Part shown: one piece after another, positions 43,252 through 51,699 of the stretch
Numbering within the stretch: position 1 is the first letter of the stretch
Layout of the letters: each line of letters starts with the position of its first letter
NCBI RefSeq assembly: GCF_000518765.1
Contig: NZ_JAEF01000023.1
Span: forward strand, 21,008 to 85,007
Source: Ruminococcus flavefaciens ATCC 19208
GTDB lineage: Bacteria; Bacillota; Clostridia; Oscillospirales; Ruminococcaceae
Length of the DNA stretch: 64,000 nucleotides
Direction of reading: 5' to 3'
The notes under the pieces: model-generated
Told to the model about the DNA's origin: nothing
Database searches by the model: none
What the model saw: the letters and a program-made list of their open reading frames with translations, nothing else
Position numbers and translations under genes: made by a program

Positions 43252-44718
43252 TCAATACCATTCACGTTCATGCATATCCTTGAATTCGTGCATTGCCATG
43301 ATAACAGCAACTATGGCAGCAAGACCGTCTGCAATAGGTCCTGTATACATTATACCGTCTATCTTAAAGAACAGCGGCAGTACGATAAGAAGGGGCACGA
43401 AAAACAGTATCTGTCTCGTAAGTGAAAGGAATACGCCCTTTATGGACTTACCTATTGATGTAAAGAATGTGGAAGTTATAGGCTGCAAGCAGTTTAGCCA
43501 TGTGAAGAACATTGATATCCTGAAGAACTTGGCACCGAATTCATAATAGCCTTCGCTTGCGTCCTTGTTTGCAAATACGCTGAGTATCTGTCTCGGGAAA
43601 AGCTGGAAGCATATAAATGCTACCACTGAAATAGCCGCTCCTGTCTTTAAAGCCATCCAGAATGCACTTTTTACCCTGTCGTAATTCTTTGCACCGTAGT
43701 TGAAGCTCTCAATAGGCTGAGTACCCTGTGCAAGTCCGATAACTATTGAAAATACTATCATATTGACCTTCATTACTATTCCTGCAACGGCAATTGGGTC
43801 ATCTGCACCGTACTTTGAAAGCGCACCGTAATGTCTGAGCGAATTGTTGAGAACTATCTGAACGACTGCTATAGCTATCTGATTGAAACAGGAAGCCATG
43901 CCTATTGAGAATAATCTGCCGACTATATTTGCCTTCGGGAAAAGATGTCTGCCGAAAAGATAAACTGTCTTGAAATTAAAACAGTATACGATAACAATAA
44001 CAGCCGAAATAAACTGTCCTGCTACTGTCGCTATAGCTGCTCCCTTCATTCCCCAACCAAGTCCCAGTACAAGCACTGCGTCCAGTATCGTGTTGATAAC
44101 AGCACCCGTGATATTACATATCATCGTCATTTTAGGACTTCCGTCAGCACGTATGATATGTCCGCCGCCTGCTGTGAGGATAAGGAACGGGAAGCCAAAA
44201 GCTGTGTACTTTACGTATTCCTGCGCATAAGGCAATACCGCATCTGTAGCTCCGAAGCGTTTAAGCAGCGGTGTAAGGAAGGTCAGCGTGACCACCGACA
44301 TTATGATACCGCTGACTGCCAGAAGTGAAAGTGCGTTTCCAGCAAAGTACGGGGCTCGCTTCTTGTCGCCCATACCAAGCGTAAGATTAAAGCACGAAGC
44401 ACCGCCTATACCAAAGAGAAGTGCCAGTGCCATACAGCCCGTTGTAAACGGGAAAGCGATAGAAGTCGCTGTGTTTCCGAGTGTACCGACTGCCTTTCCG
44501 ATAAACAGCTGGTCTACCATATTGTACAGTGCGCTTACAAGCATACCGACAATACTCGGGATAGCGAACTTCATCATAAGTGAACGAACAGGTGCATATC
44601 CAAGAGGATTTCCGCCCATGCCCTGCGGCGGTCCTCCTGCTCCGCGCGGTGGTCCGCCAATCCCCGTAGGTGGTCCTCCTGCTCTTCCGGAAGGGTCTCC
44701 GTATCCATTTTCATTCAT
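43252..44718 (-). CDS. MATE family efflux transporter with Gly-Pro repeat N terminus
   Basis: 488 residues. The twelve-helix MATE core is clear (SLMMKFAIPSIVGMLVSALYNMVDQLFIG, recognised by IPSIVGMLVSALYNMVDQ and the later GLAQGTQPIESFNYGAK). It would use a sodium or proton gradient to expel drugs or metabolites. The unusual part is the first 38 or so residues, a repeated GGPPxGxGGPP pattern with no hydrophobic segment, presumably cytoplasmic. AGAAGG lies about 10 bases before the ATG. It is monocistronic with its own promoter and terminator. Substrate is not predictable. Confidence 0.9.
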   Translation of the reverse strand: MNENGYGDPSGRAGGPPTGIGGPPRGAGGPPQGMGGNPLGYAPVRSLMMKFAIPSIVGMLVSALYNMVDQLFIGKAVGTLGNTATSIAFPFTTGCMALALLFGIGGASCFNLTLGMGDKKRAPYFAGNALSLLAVSGIIMSVVTLTFLTPLLKRFGATDAVLPYAQEYVKYTAFGFPFLILTAGGGHIIRADGSPKMTMICNITGAVINTILDAVLVLGLGWGMKGAAIATVAGQFISAVIVIVYCFNFKTVYLFGRHLFPKANIVGRLFSIGMASCFNQIAIAVVQIVLNNSLRHYGALSKYGADDPIAVAGIVMKVNMIVFSIVIGLAQGTQPIESFNYGAKNYDRVKSAFWMALKTGAAISVVAFICFQLFPRQILSVFANKDASEGYYEFGAKFFRISMFFTWLNCLQPITSTFFTSIGKSIKGVFLSLTRQILFFVPLLIVLPLFFKIDGIMYTGPIADGLAAIVAVIMAMHEFKDMHEREWY

Positions 44719-44759
44719 GTTTTCTAAACCTTCTTTTTCTAATTTCCAAATACTTTCCT

Positions 44760-44788
44760 ATTATACACCTTTTATAGCCAAAATACAA
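44760..44788 (-). promoter_or_regulatory. Promoter of the MATE gene
   Basis: Minus strand TTGTAT (44788-44783), 17-bp spacer, TATAAT (44765-44760), about 45 bases before the start. Confidence 0.68.
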
Positions 44789-44876
44789 TAGCGTTATAAA
44801 AAAATAATATCAAAAAAAATATCAATACAAAAGGTTATTTATGATGCAATTTCAACAAATAGGAATATGTACCGTC

Positions 44877-44905
44877 TTGACATCAGGCTGTGTATGTGGT
44901 AAAAT
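44877..44905 (+). promoter_or_regulatory. Promoter of maf
   Basis: TTGACA (44877-44882), 17-bp spacer, TAAAAT (44900-44905), 40 bases before the start. Confidence 0.75.
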
Positions 44906-44944
44906 TATTAATAGTATATATTAATGCAAAATTGGAGTAAACAC

Positions 44945-45499
44945 ATGAAAATAATACTTGCTTCAGCTTCGCCGAGACGGCGTGAGCTGATGAAATATAT
45001 AACCGAGGACTTTGAGGCTGTGTCTATGGACTGCGACGAGACTCTCCCCGATAATATCGCTCCCACAGCGGCTTCCGAGTACCTTGCGGTGCTGAAAGCA
45101 AAAGCGGCTGCGGAGAAATATCCCGACTGCGTTGTTATCGGCTGCGATACTACAGTCATATGCGAGGACGAGATACTGGGAAAGCCAAAGGACAGAGCCC
45201 AGTGCATAGCCGATATATCAAAGCTCTCGGGCAAGGCACATCAGGTCATCACAGGCTGCTGCATAATCAGCGGCGGCAAGGTCAGTTCATTCTCGGAAGT
45301 GACCGATGTTACATTCAGAAAGCTCACAGCTGCCGAAATAGAGGCATATGCCGACACCGACGAGCCCTATGACAAGGCAGGCGGTTACGGCATACAGGGA
45401 AAAGGCTCTGCGCTCATCGTCCACATTGACGGAGACTTTTTCAACGTTGTGGGACTTCCCGTAGCAAGACTCTTTAACGAATTGAAAATTCAGGATTGA
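44945..45499 (+). CDS. maf: Maf-like nucleoside triphosphate pyrophosphatase
   Basis: 184 residues from the ATG at 44945 (GGAGT six bases upstream). It has the family signature ASASPRRRELM at the N terminus, then DTTVICEDEILGKPKD, TGCCIIS and YDKAGGYGIQGKGS. Maf proteins hydrolyse non-canonical or pyrimidine nucleoside triphosphates to monophosphates, a house-cleaning role linked to septum control. The gene stands alone, and the region after it is an intergenic repeat cluster. Confidence 0.92.
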   Translation: MKIILASASPRRRELMKYITEDFEAVSMDCDETLPDNIAPTAASEYLAVLKAKAAAEKYPDCVVIGCDTTVICEDEILGKPKDRAQCIADISKLSGKAHQVITGCCIISGGKVSSFSEVTDVTFRKLTAAEIEAYADTDEPYDKAGGYGIQGKGSALIVHIDGDFFNVVGLPVARLFNELKIQD

Positions 45500-45720
45500 G
45501 AATTAATATGTTCGCTTCGCTCACATATTTAAATATTATCGCCGCAGGCGATACCATAACTTTCAACTCTCAATTCTCAACTCTCAACTTTTAAGTGTTG
45601 TTCACGGACTGCCAAATAAGCAGTGCCCCAAATCTGTGATTTGGCTGGCAATGCTATATGCAAAGCTGGCAGCCCCTACACTAATCACTAAGCTCTATAA
45701 ACTAAAAACTTAATTATAAA
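45500..45720. repeat. Intergenic cluster of small hairpins and CTCAACT/TAATCACTA words
   Basis: Noncoding stretch between maf and the DUF1015 gene. It holds small stems, AATATGT/ACATATT (from 45505), ATCGCC/GGCGAT near 45540 and CCAAATC/GATTTGG near 45627, plus a tandem CAACTCTCAATTCTCAACTC tract (about 45562-45592). It ends with GGCAGCCCCTACACTAATCACTAA (its parts GGCAGCCCCTAC and TAATCACTA recur elsewhere). The same words occur at 51.9, 52.0, 54.1-54.2 and 55.9 kb. Confidence 0.65.
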
Positions 45721-45733
45721 GGAGTACCCAATC

Positions 45734-47002
45734 ATGAACTCAACCGCATTTCATTCTGCTGACATTCTTATCCCAAAGGACTGCGATATGCACAAGTGGT
45801 CCGTTATCGCCTGTGACCAGTACACAAGCGAGCCAGAATACTGGGACGAGGTGAGCAAAACAGTCGGAAACGCACCGTCTACACTCAACCTCATTCTCCC
45901 CGAGCTGTACCTCGAACAGGACGGCGTTGCACAGCGTATCGACAATATCCACTCTGCTATGGACAAGTATACTGCTGACGGTATCTTCACAGAGTACAAG
46001 GACGCTATGGTCTATGTTGAGCGTATCCAGAGCAACGGCATACTCCGTCAGGGAATCGTTGGTGCTATAGACCTTGAAAAGTATGATTTCTCAAAGGGCA
46101 GCACATCAGAGGTAAGAGCTACCGAAGCTACAGTTATCGAGCGTATACCTCCCCGTATCAAGGTAAGACAGGGTGCTCCACTTGAACTCCCACATATTAT
46201 GATACTCATTGACGACCCGAACAATACAGTTATCGAGCCGCTGGCAAAGAGCGTTTCGGACGACAGCAAGCTCTACGATTTTGAGCTTATGCAGAATGGC
46301 GGCAGCATAAAGGGCTGGCTGGTAGACAAGTCCGCACAGGAGAATATCGACAAGGCTCTCTGCGCACTTGCCGATCCTGATACATTCTGCAAGAAATACG
46401 GTCTCAGCAATACTCCTGTACTCCTCTATGCTATGGGCGACGGAAACCACTCTCTTGCTACTGCAAAGGAGTTCTACGAGCAGCTCAAAAAGGCAGATCC
46501 CAATAAGGATCTTTCAAATCACCCTGCTCGCTATGCTCTCGCTGAGATAGTTAATCTCCACAGCGATGCACTTAAATTCGAGGCTATACACCGCCTTGTA
46601 TACGATGTAGACTGCGACAAGCTCATTTCCGAGCTCACTGCTGCACTGGATCTCTCAGAGACTAAGGAGTCCGACCAGTACGTTATCTGCACCCGCAAGG
46701 GCGTTGAAAAGAAGCTCTACATCAACAAGAAGTCATCAAATCTGTCCGTTGGTTCGCTCCAGAACTTCCTTGACGGCTATATCAAGGCAAACGGCGGCAA
46801 GATCGACTATATCCACGGTGCTGACACAGTTAAGTCACTTGCCGAGAAGCACAACGGAATCTCCTTCGTTCTGCCTGATATGGACAAATCTCAGCTCTTC
46901 CCGACTGTTATCAAGGACGGTGCACTCCCGAGAAAGACTTTCTCAATGGGTCACGCTGAGGACAAGAGATTTTACATCGAAGCAAGAAAGATCGTTGACT
47001 AA
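45734..47002 (+). CDS. DUF1015 family protein (SerK-like)
   Basis: 422 residues. The family opening LIPKDCDMHKWSVIACDQYTS is plain (LIPKDCDMHKW, ACDQYTS), along with PPRIKVRQGAPLELPHI, YAMGDGNHSLATAKEF and PARYALAEIVNLHS. DUF1015 includes the free-serine kinase SerK and the ParB-like regulator SbnI, so nucleotide binding and serine phosphorylation are possible, but this member is uncharacterised. AAAGGAG precedes the ATG. Its stop overlaps the next start (TAATG), coupling the two. Confidence 0.85.
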   Translation: MNSTAFHSADILIPKDCDMHKWSVIACDQYTSEPEYWDEVSKTVGNAPSTLNLILPELYLEQDGVAQRIDNIHSAMDKYTADGIFTEYKDAMVYVERIQSNGILRQGIVGAIDLEKYDFSKGSTSEVRATEATVIERIPPRIKVRQGAPLELPHIMILIDDPNNTVIEPLAKSVSDDSKLYDFELMQNGGSIKGWLVDKSAQENIDKALCALADPDTFCKKYGLSNTPVLLYAMGDGNHSLATAKEFYEQLKKADPNKDLSNHPARYALAEIVNLHSDALKFEAIHRLVYDVDCDKLISELTAALDLSETKESDQYVICTRKGVEKKLYINKKSSNLSVGSLQNFLDGYIKANGGKIDYIHGADTVKSLAEKHNGISFVLPDMDKSQLFPTVIKDGALPRKTFSMGHAEDKRFYIEARKIVD

Positions 47003-47241
47003 TGGAACTTCTGAAAAACCTCGCCAAGCTTCACACCACGGAGCTTGGCGTTCTGCGTATAAAACGAAATCTCGGTATCGAATGTGATGATACAGTTGCA
47101 TGGTGCAGGGACAGGATAAACTCTCCCGATGCTGTTATCGAACGCAAAGGCAAGAACTGGTACATAACGGTGAACGACTGTATCATTACCGTAAATGCAT
47201 ATAGCTATACAATAATAACTGCACATAAAGCAGTTACATAA
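47002..47241 (+). CDS. DUF3781 family protein
   Basis: 79 residues. The pattern LRIKRNLG, DDTVAWCRDRI, ERKGKNWYI, ITVNAYSYTIITAHK is that of DUF3781, small cytoplasmic proteins of unknown role found in clostridia and other Firmicutes. The start codon shares one base with the stop of the DUF1015 gene, so it is translated with it, and it is followed 11 bases later by a CPBP protease-like gene. Confidence 0.8.
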   Translation: MELLKNLAKLHTTELGVLRIKRNLGIECDDTVAWCRDRINSPDAVIERKGKNWYITVNDCIITVNAYSYTIITAHKAVT

Positions 47242-47252
47242 GAGGTATCGTT

Positions 47253-47972
47253 ATGAATAAAACAAGTCATCTGAAATACTTTCTGCCTGCTCGCTGCATA
47301 TTATTCCTGTTCATCTTTATTGCAGGAGCTTTTATCATGAAGCAGGAAGTCAGTGATATATCAAATTGGTGGTCAATAGTCGCAAGTGCCGTAAATATAT
47401 TGACTATATTTTTCCTTGTTATATCTGCAAAAAAAGCAGGCAGCAGCTATGGTGAACTTATCGGCTTGCAAAAGGGAAAAACTCCCGTAAAGAAAATGAT
47501 ACTGCTTATAATCGGCTTCATTTTCATCGGTATGGCAGGACTTTACGGCGCAGGCTATATCTGCTACGGAGTTCTCCCCTATTCATCGCCCATGATGGTA
47601 GAGCCAATTTCGCTTATACTTGCAATACTGAACATCGCCGTACTGCCCGTTACTACTGCGCTGGCTGAGGACGGTCTGTACCTCGGCGGCGGTGTGAACC
47701 AAATAAAAAGCAAGTATGCGGCAATACTTGTACCAGCCTTTTTCTACGCGCTTCAGCACTGCTTCATACCTACGCTGTTTGACGCAAAGTACATGATATA
47801 CAGATTTATCTCATTCCTGCCGCTGACTGTTATATTCTGCATTCACTACCATAAAAACCGCGATCCCCTGCCGATCATGATCGCTCACGCTATCCTTGAC
47901 CTTGCTACAGCAATGACAATACTTGCAACATCTGCCGACCATAGCCTGTACGAAAAAATGATAAATATTTAA
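47253..47972 (+). CDS. CPBP-family intramembrane protease-like protein (Glu-Asp variant)
   Basis: 239 residues with six or seven hydrophobic helices. The CPBP/Abi motifs are in order: motif 1 as AEDGLYLGGG (usually EExxxR), motif 2 as FFYALQHCFIP and motif 3 as HAILDLATA. The usual Glu-Glu pair is Glu-Asp here. Such membrane proteins cleave or chaperone substrates in the bilayer, and some give bacteriocin self-immunity. No bacteriocin gene is adjacent. It sits in a run with DUF1015, DUF3781, GNAT and tcdA genes with short gaps. Confidence 0.8.
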   Translation: MNKTSHLKYFLPARCILFLFIFIAGAFIMKQEVSDISNWWSIVASAVNILTIFFLVISAKKAGSSYGELIGLQKGKTPVKKMILLIIGFIFIGMAGLYGAGYICYGVLPYSSPMMVEPISLILAILNIAVLPVTTALAEDGLYLGGGVNQIKSKYAAILVPAFFYALQHCFIPTLFDAKYMIYRFISFLPLTVIFCIHYHKNRDPLPIMIAHAILDLATAMTILATSADHSLYEKMINI

Positions 47973-47984
47973 AGGAACAATAAT

Positions 47985-48458
47985 ATGAACATACGACGAT
48001 TTGAACCCAAAGATGCCGAATCAGTTTCGGCTGTTGTTATAAAAACTCTCAGAATATCAAACATTAAGGACTACCCTGCGGAGCTTATGGAGGAGGTAGT
48101 TAAAAGTATGCAGCCCCAGAATATCCTCGAACGTGCAGGCTGGACGCATTTTTATGTAGTCGAGGACGGTGATAATATAATCGGCTGCGGTGCTATCGGT
48201 CCTTACTGGGGCAAGGAGGACGAGAGCAGTCTCTTCACTATATTTGTTCTTCCCGAGTATCAGGGCAAGGGCGTGGGCAGAGGTATCATCGAAACTCTCG
48301 AAAAGGACGAGTACTTCCTCCGTGCAAAGCGTATAGAGATACCCTCGTCTATCACAGCCTGTCAGTTCTATCGAAAGCTCGGCTACGACTACAAAAACGG
48401 TATTGCCGAAATTGACGAGGAACACGTTTACCGCCTTGAAAAGTTCAGGGAAGTATAA
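47985..48458 (+). CDS. GNAT family N-acetyltransferase
   Basis: 157 residues. Acetyl-CoA binding motif A is complete: LPEYQGKGVGRGIIETLEK, with the following CQFYRKLGY (motif B) near the C terminus. The acceptor (small amine or protein) is not identifiable. It starts 12 bases after the CPBP gene with AAAGGAAC upstream and ends 10 bases before tcdA, so it belongs to the same transcript. Confidence 0.87.
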   Translation: MNIRRFEPKDAESVSAVVIKTLRISNIKDYPAELMEEVVKSMQPQNILERAGWTHFYVVEDGDNIIGCGAIGPYWGKEDESSLFTIFVLPEYQGKGVGRGIIETLEKDEYFLRAKRIEIPSSITACQFYRKLGYDYKNGIAEIDEEHVYRLEKFREV

Positions 48459-48468
48459 GGAGTAAAAT

Positions 48469-49218
48469 ATGTCCGATATTTTTTCAAGAACAGAGCTTCT
48501 CGTTGGTGAAGAAGCTATGGATATACTGGCGAATTCCCGCGTTGCCGTTTTCGGTGTCGGCGGTGTGGGCGGATATGCCGTTGAAGCTCTCGCCCGTTCG
48601 GGAGTGGGTGCACTCGACCTCATTGACGATGACAAGGTATGCGTGACCAATATAAACCGTCAGATAATCGCCCTCGGCAGCACTGTGGGTATGTACAAGG
48701 TTGACGCGGCTGCGGAGCGTATACACGACATAAATCCCGAATGCAAAGTCACCTGCCACAAGATGTTCTATATGCCCGAAACTGCCGATAAACTGGACTT
48801 TTCACAGTACGACTACATCGTTGACGCTATCGACACCGTAACGGGCAAGATAGAGATAATCATGCAGGCTCAAAAGGCAGGAGTTCCTGTAATAAGCTCT
48901 ATGGGTGCAGGAAACAAGCTTGACCCAACTGCATTTGAGGTGGCTGATATCTACAAAACTTCCGTATGCCCCCTTGCAAGGGCTATGCGTTATCAGCTGA
49001 AACGCCGCGGCATCAAGAAGCTGAAGGTAGTCTACTCAAAGGAGCAGCCCATAGTCCCACAGGGACAGGCAGTTGATGACGGTTCGGGCAATACCGATAT
49101 GCGTACAGGCACTGCAAAGCGTTCAACTCCTGGTTCTACGGCGTTTGTGCCGTCAGTTGCAGGACTTATTATCGGCGGCGAAGTAATAAAAGATCTTATA
49201 AAACTGAAAAAAACGTGA
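48469..49218 (+). CDS. tcdA: tRNA threonylcarbamoyladenosine dehydratase
   Basis: 249 residues of the ThiF/MoeB (E1-like) fold. The nucleotide loop is VAVFGVGGVGGYAVEAL, followed by DDDKVCVTNINRQ, then YDYIVDAIDTVTGK and the GAGNKLDPT and DIYKTSVCPLAR segments diagnostic of TcdA/CsdL. TcdA uses ATP to close N6-threonylcarbamoyladenosine at tRNA position 37 into the cyclic hydantoin form. Partner sulfur genes (csdA/csdE) are not nearby. It is the last gene of the 45.7-49.2 kb run, and a terminator follows three bases on. Confidence 0.92.
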   Translation: MSDIFSRTELLVGEEAMDILANSRVAVFGVGGVGGYAVEALARSGVGALDLIDDDKVCVTNINRQIIALGSTVGMYKVDAAAERIHDINPECKVTCHKMFYMPETADKLDFSQYDYIVDAIDTVTGKIEIIMQAQKAGVPVISSMGAGNKLDPTAFEVADIYKTSVCPLARAMRYQLKRRGIKKLKVVYSKEQPIVPQGQAVDDGSGNTDMRTGTAKRSTPGSTAFVPSVAGLIIGGEVIKDLIKLKKT

Positions 49219-49220
49219 AA

Positions 49221-49250
49221 AAGGACCTCTCTTGCGAAAGGTCCTTCTTC
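49221..49250. terminator. Bidirectional terminator between tcdA and metY
   Basis: An 8-bp stem AAGGACCT/AGGTCCTT with a 10-base loop. T-rich tails on both strands serve convergent genes. Confidence 0.85.
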
Positions 49251-49297
49251 ATTAATGGCATATATTTTTATGTGTAACATGATCTCAGAAGCTGTTT

Positions 49298-50581
49298 TTA
49301 CTTCACAGCGTCAAAACCATGCTGGAGATCTGCAATGATATCGTCAATGTGCTCTGTACCTATGGAGAGTCTTACTGTTGTAGGCTTGATACCTGCTTCA
49401 AGAAGCTCTTCTTCGCTCATCTGTGAGTGAGTTGTAGATGCAGGATGAATAACCAGTGACTTAACATCGGCTACGTTTGCAAGAAGTGAGAAGAGTTCGA
49501 GACTCTCTGTGAACTTCTTTGCGTCCTCGGCTGTGCCCTTTATCTCAAATGTGAAGATAGAAGCTGCACCGTTGGGGAAGTAATTGTCGTATAATTCCTT
49601 TGCTCTGCCTGTTTTCAGTGAGGGGTGGTTCACCTTTGCTACCTGTGGGTGGTTCTTGAGGAAGTCCACTACCTTGAGTGCATTCTCTGTATGACGCTCA
49701 AGACGAAGTGAAAGTGTTTCGAGTCCCTGTAAGAGCAGGAATGAGTTGAAAGGCGAGATAGTTGCGCCCTGATCTCTCATGAGAGTTGTACGAAGCTTGA
49801 GTATGTATGCAAGGTTTCCGCAAGCCTCTGTGAATACAACTCCGTGATATGAGGGATTCGGCTTTGAAAGACCGGGGAATTTATCGTTCTGTGCCCAGTC
49901 AAATTTACCTGAGTCGATAACTACACCGCCCATTACGGTACCGTGACCGCCGATGAACTTTGTTGCAGAATGTACTACAATATCAGCACCGTGCTCGATA
50001 GGTCTGAGAAGATATGGTGTAGCAAAGGTATTGTCCACGATAAGCGGGATACCGTGCTTGTGAGCGATAGCCGATATAGCTTCGATATCTATAACATCTG
50101 AATTAGGATTGCCAAGAGTCTCAGCGTAAAGAAGCTTTGTATTGGGCTTGATAGTCTTTTCAAAGTTTGCAGGATCGGAAGGATCAACGAATGTTGTTGT
50201 AAGTCCCTGCTCGCGGAGAGTATTGTTAAGGAGATTGTAAGAGCCGCCGTAGAGGTCTATAGAAGCTACGATGTGATCTCCTGCTGTTGCGATGTTCTGT
50301 ATTGCATAGCTGATAGCTGCTGAACCTGATGCCGTAGCAAGTGCGCCTGCACCGCCTTCGAGAGCTGCTATTCTCTGCTCGAACACATCAGAAGTAGGAT
50401 TCATGAGTCTTGTGTAGATGTTTCCGCCCTCTGTAAGTCCGAAACGTCCTGCTGCCTGAGCAGAGTCCTTGAAAACGTATGAAGTAGTTGCGTATATCGG
50501 AACTGCTCTCGCATCTGTTGCCGGATCCGGCTTCTCCTGACCTGCGTGTATCTGTATTGTCTCAAATTTATAATTGCTCAT
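49298..50581 (-). CDS. metY: O-acetylhomoserine sulfhydrylase (homocysteine synthase)
   Basis: 427 residues from the ATG at 50579-50581 (AAAGGAAG upstream; the ATG six codons earlier lacks a site). It is a fold-type I PLP enzyme of the Cys/Met metabolism family: [63 protein letters not shown] (PLP lysine) and [10 protein letters not shown]. The insertion pattern and length are those of MetY, which makes homocysteine from O-acetylhomoserine and sulfide in methionine synthesis. It is preceded by a 130-base leader with a candidate 18-residue peptide and a hairpin, suggesting attenuation. Confidence 0.93.
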   Translation of the reverse strand: MSNYKFETIQIHAGQEKPDPATDARAVPIYATTSYVFKDSAQAAGRFGLTEGGNIYTRLMNPTSDVFEQRIAALEGGAGALATASGSAAISYAIQNIATAGDHIVASIDLYGGSYNLLNNTLREQGLTTTFVDPSDPANFEKTIKPNTKLLYAETLGNPNSDVIDIEAISAIAHKHGIPLIVDNTFATPYLLRPIEHGADIVVHSATKFIGGHGTVMGGVVIDSGKFDWAQNDKFPGLSKPNPSYHGVVFTEACGNLAYILKLRTTLMRDQGATISPFNSFLLLQGLETLSLRLERHTENALKVVDFLKNHPQVAKVNHPSLKTGRAKELYDNYFPNGAASIFTFEIKGTAEDAKKFTESLELFSLLANVADVKSLVIHPASTTHSQMSEEELLEAGIKPTTVRLSIGTEHIDDIIADLQHGFDAVK

Positions 50582-50629
50582 AACTGAACTTCCTTTCAAA
50601 AATTAATTATTATTTGTTGTTTACTATTA

Positions 50630-50686
50630 TTATTTGATTTTCCGACACATTCGCTCGGAATTGATTATCTCACGTATATCCCTCAT
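50630..50686 (-). CDS. Candidate 18-residue leader peptide upstream of metY
   Basis: On the minus strand an ATG at 50686-50684 with GAGGTG six bases upstream opens an 18-codon frame, MRDIREIINSERMCRKIK, ending at TAA 50632-50630, 48 bases before the metY start. The metY promoter (50747-50718) places the transcript start roughly 20-25 bases before it, so the peptide would be the first thing translated. Adjacent Met and Cys codons (13-14) lie in the loop of the hairpin at 50640-50660. The pattern suits ribosome-stalling control by methionine or cysteine supply. No experimental parallel for this exact peptide is known to me. Confidence 0.6.
   Translation of the reverse strand: MRDIREIINSERMCRKIK
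50640..50660 (-). promoter_or_regulatory. Hairpin within the metY leader peptide frame
   Basis: A 6-bp stem TTCCGA/TCGGAA with a 9-base loop that includes the Met and Cys codons of the leader peptide. There is no long T-run after it, so control could act on translation of metY instead of termination. Confidence 0.5.
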
Positions 50687-50717
50687 TTTATGCACCTCTG
50701 TGTTTTTCTTTACTCAT

Positions 50718-50747
50718 ATCATACCACAGCAATAGGTATTTGTCCAA
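50718..50747 (-). promoter_or_regulatory. Promoter of the metY leader and gene
   Basis: Minus strand TTGGAC (50747-50742), 18-bp spacer, TATGAT (50723-50718). Confidence 0.65.
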
Positions 50748-50793
50748 TACATATGAATTATCATCGGTTATAGTTTTAATCTATAACCACAAA

Positions 50794-50823
50794 CAAAAAA
50801 ATTCCCGAGAGATCATCTCGGGA
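50794..50823 (-). terminator. Terminator of nudC
   Basis: An 8-bp stem TCCCGAGA/TCTCGGGA with a 5-base loop and a 7-base T-run on the minus strand, nine bases past the stop. Confidence 0.93.
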
Positions 50824-50832
50824 GATTTATCG

Positions 50833-51651
50833 TTATATTTTGCCTTCCTTGAATACCTGCATCATCTCGTTTGTAAGGCTGTGGCTGTAGGGCTGTAGAA
50901 CTATGTCCTCACGCTTTACCCATTCTGCGTATTTAAGCTCGCTTTCGTCCATATGTATCTCGCTGTCACCTTCCGCATCGCAGAAAAATCCAACAAGTAT
51001 ATCCTGAGCCATTCCCCAGGGCTGAGACTTGTAATACCTGATATTCTTCACCTTTACGCCTGTTTCTTCCATTACCTCACGCTCTACAGTCTGTTCGAGA
51101 GTCTCGCCTATCTCCGTAAAGCCTGCAACAAGGGCATTATGCGCAAATCCGCTGCGGTATTTGGTTATGAGTATACTGTCGCCCTTGGTCACTCCTACTA
51201 TTACAGCAGGATTTATCCTCGGATATACCGTATTTCCGCATCTGCTGCATTTAAGTGCACGTTCCTTTTCGTGAAAGGCAAGCTTTTCTCCGCATTTTCC
51301 GCAGTAGATGTTATCTGTGTACCATTTCCACAAATGATATGCAGTAAAAGCTGCAAATAACTCCTTACCGCTGCACTTGTCCCTGAGCTGGCGCATTGTC
51401 ATATACTCAAACGATGGATAAGAACGCTCAAACTGAGTAAGTGAGATGAAATAGTTCCTTTCATCAACAGAAAAGGCATAGACACTGCCTATAGCGTCGA
51501 TATCGCTGCCCTTCGGAAAAACCATGTTCCCGTCAGTGATATTTACAAGCAGCCTTCCCTCTGAATCAAAAAACAGTATCGTATCATCATTTGTCATAGT
51601 GTACGGTATGTACTTGTTGTCCAGTCTGCTCGGATATATGTCCTGTATCAT
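50833..51651 (-). CDS. nudC: NAD+ diphosphatase (NudC-type Nudix hydrolase)
   Basis: 272 residues. An N-terminal NUDIX-like domain is followed by a zinc ribbon with four cysteines (CGKCGEK ... CSRCGN, about 122-143), then YPRINPAVIVGV and the Nudix box GFTEIGETLEQTVEREVMEETG (given by its ends GFTEIGETLEQ and EVMEETG). The SQPWGMAQ segment after the box is the NudC-specific SQPWPFPxS variant. NudC cleaves NAD(H) and removes NAD caps from RNA in the cytoplasm. AAAGGGTGG precedes the ATG. It is monocistronic. Confidence 0.9.
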   Translation of the reverse strand: MIQDIYPSRLDNKYIPYTMTNDDTILFFDSEGRLLVNITDGNMVFPKGSDIDAIGSVYAFSVDERNYFISLTQFERSYPSFEYMTMRQLRDKCSGKELFAAFTAYHLWKWYTDNIYCGKCGEKLAFHEKERALKCSRCGNTVYPRINPAVIVGVTKGDSILITKYRSGFAHNALVAGFTEIGETLEQTVEREVMEETGVKVKNIRYYKSQPWGMAQDILVGFFCDAEGDSEIHMDESELKYAEWVKREDIVLQPYSHSLTNEMMQVFKEGKI

Positions 51652-51699
51652 TTTACCACCCTTTGCAACATTATATGTTTATATACATTATACGCCATA

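Noticed and set aside
50582..50747. SAM riboswitch or T-box upstream of metY
   Set aside because: No conserved SAM-I core, no T-box sequence and no large structured leader; a short peptide frame and one small hairpin explain the region better.
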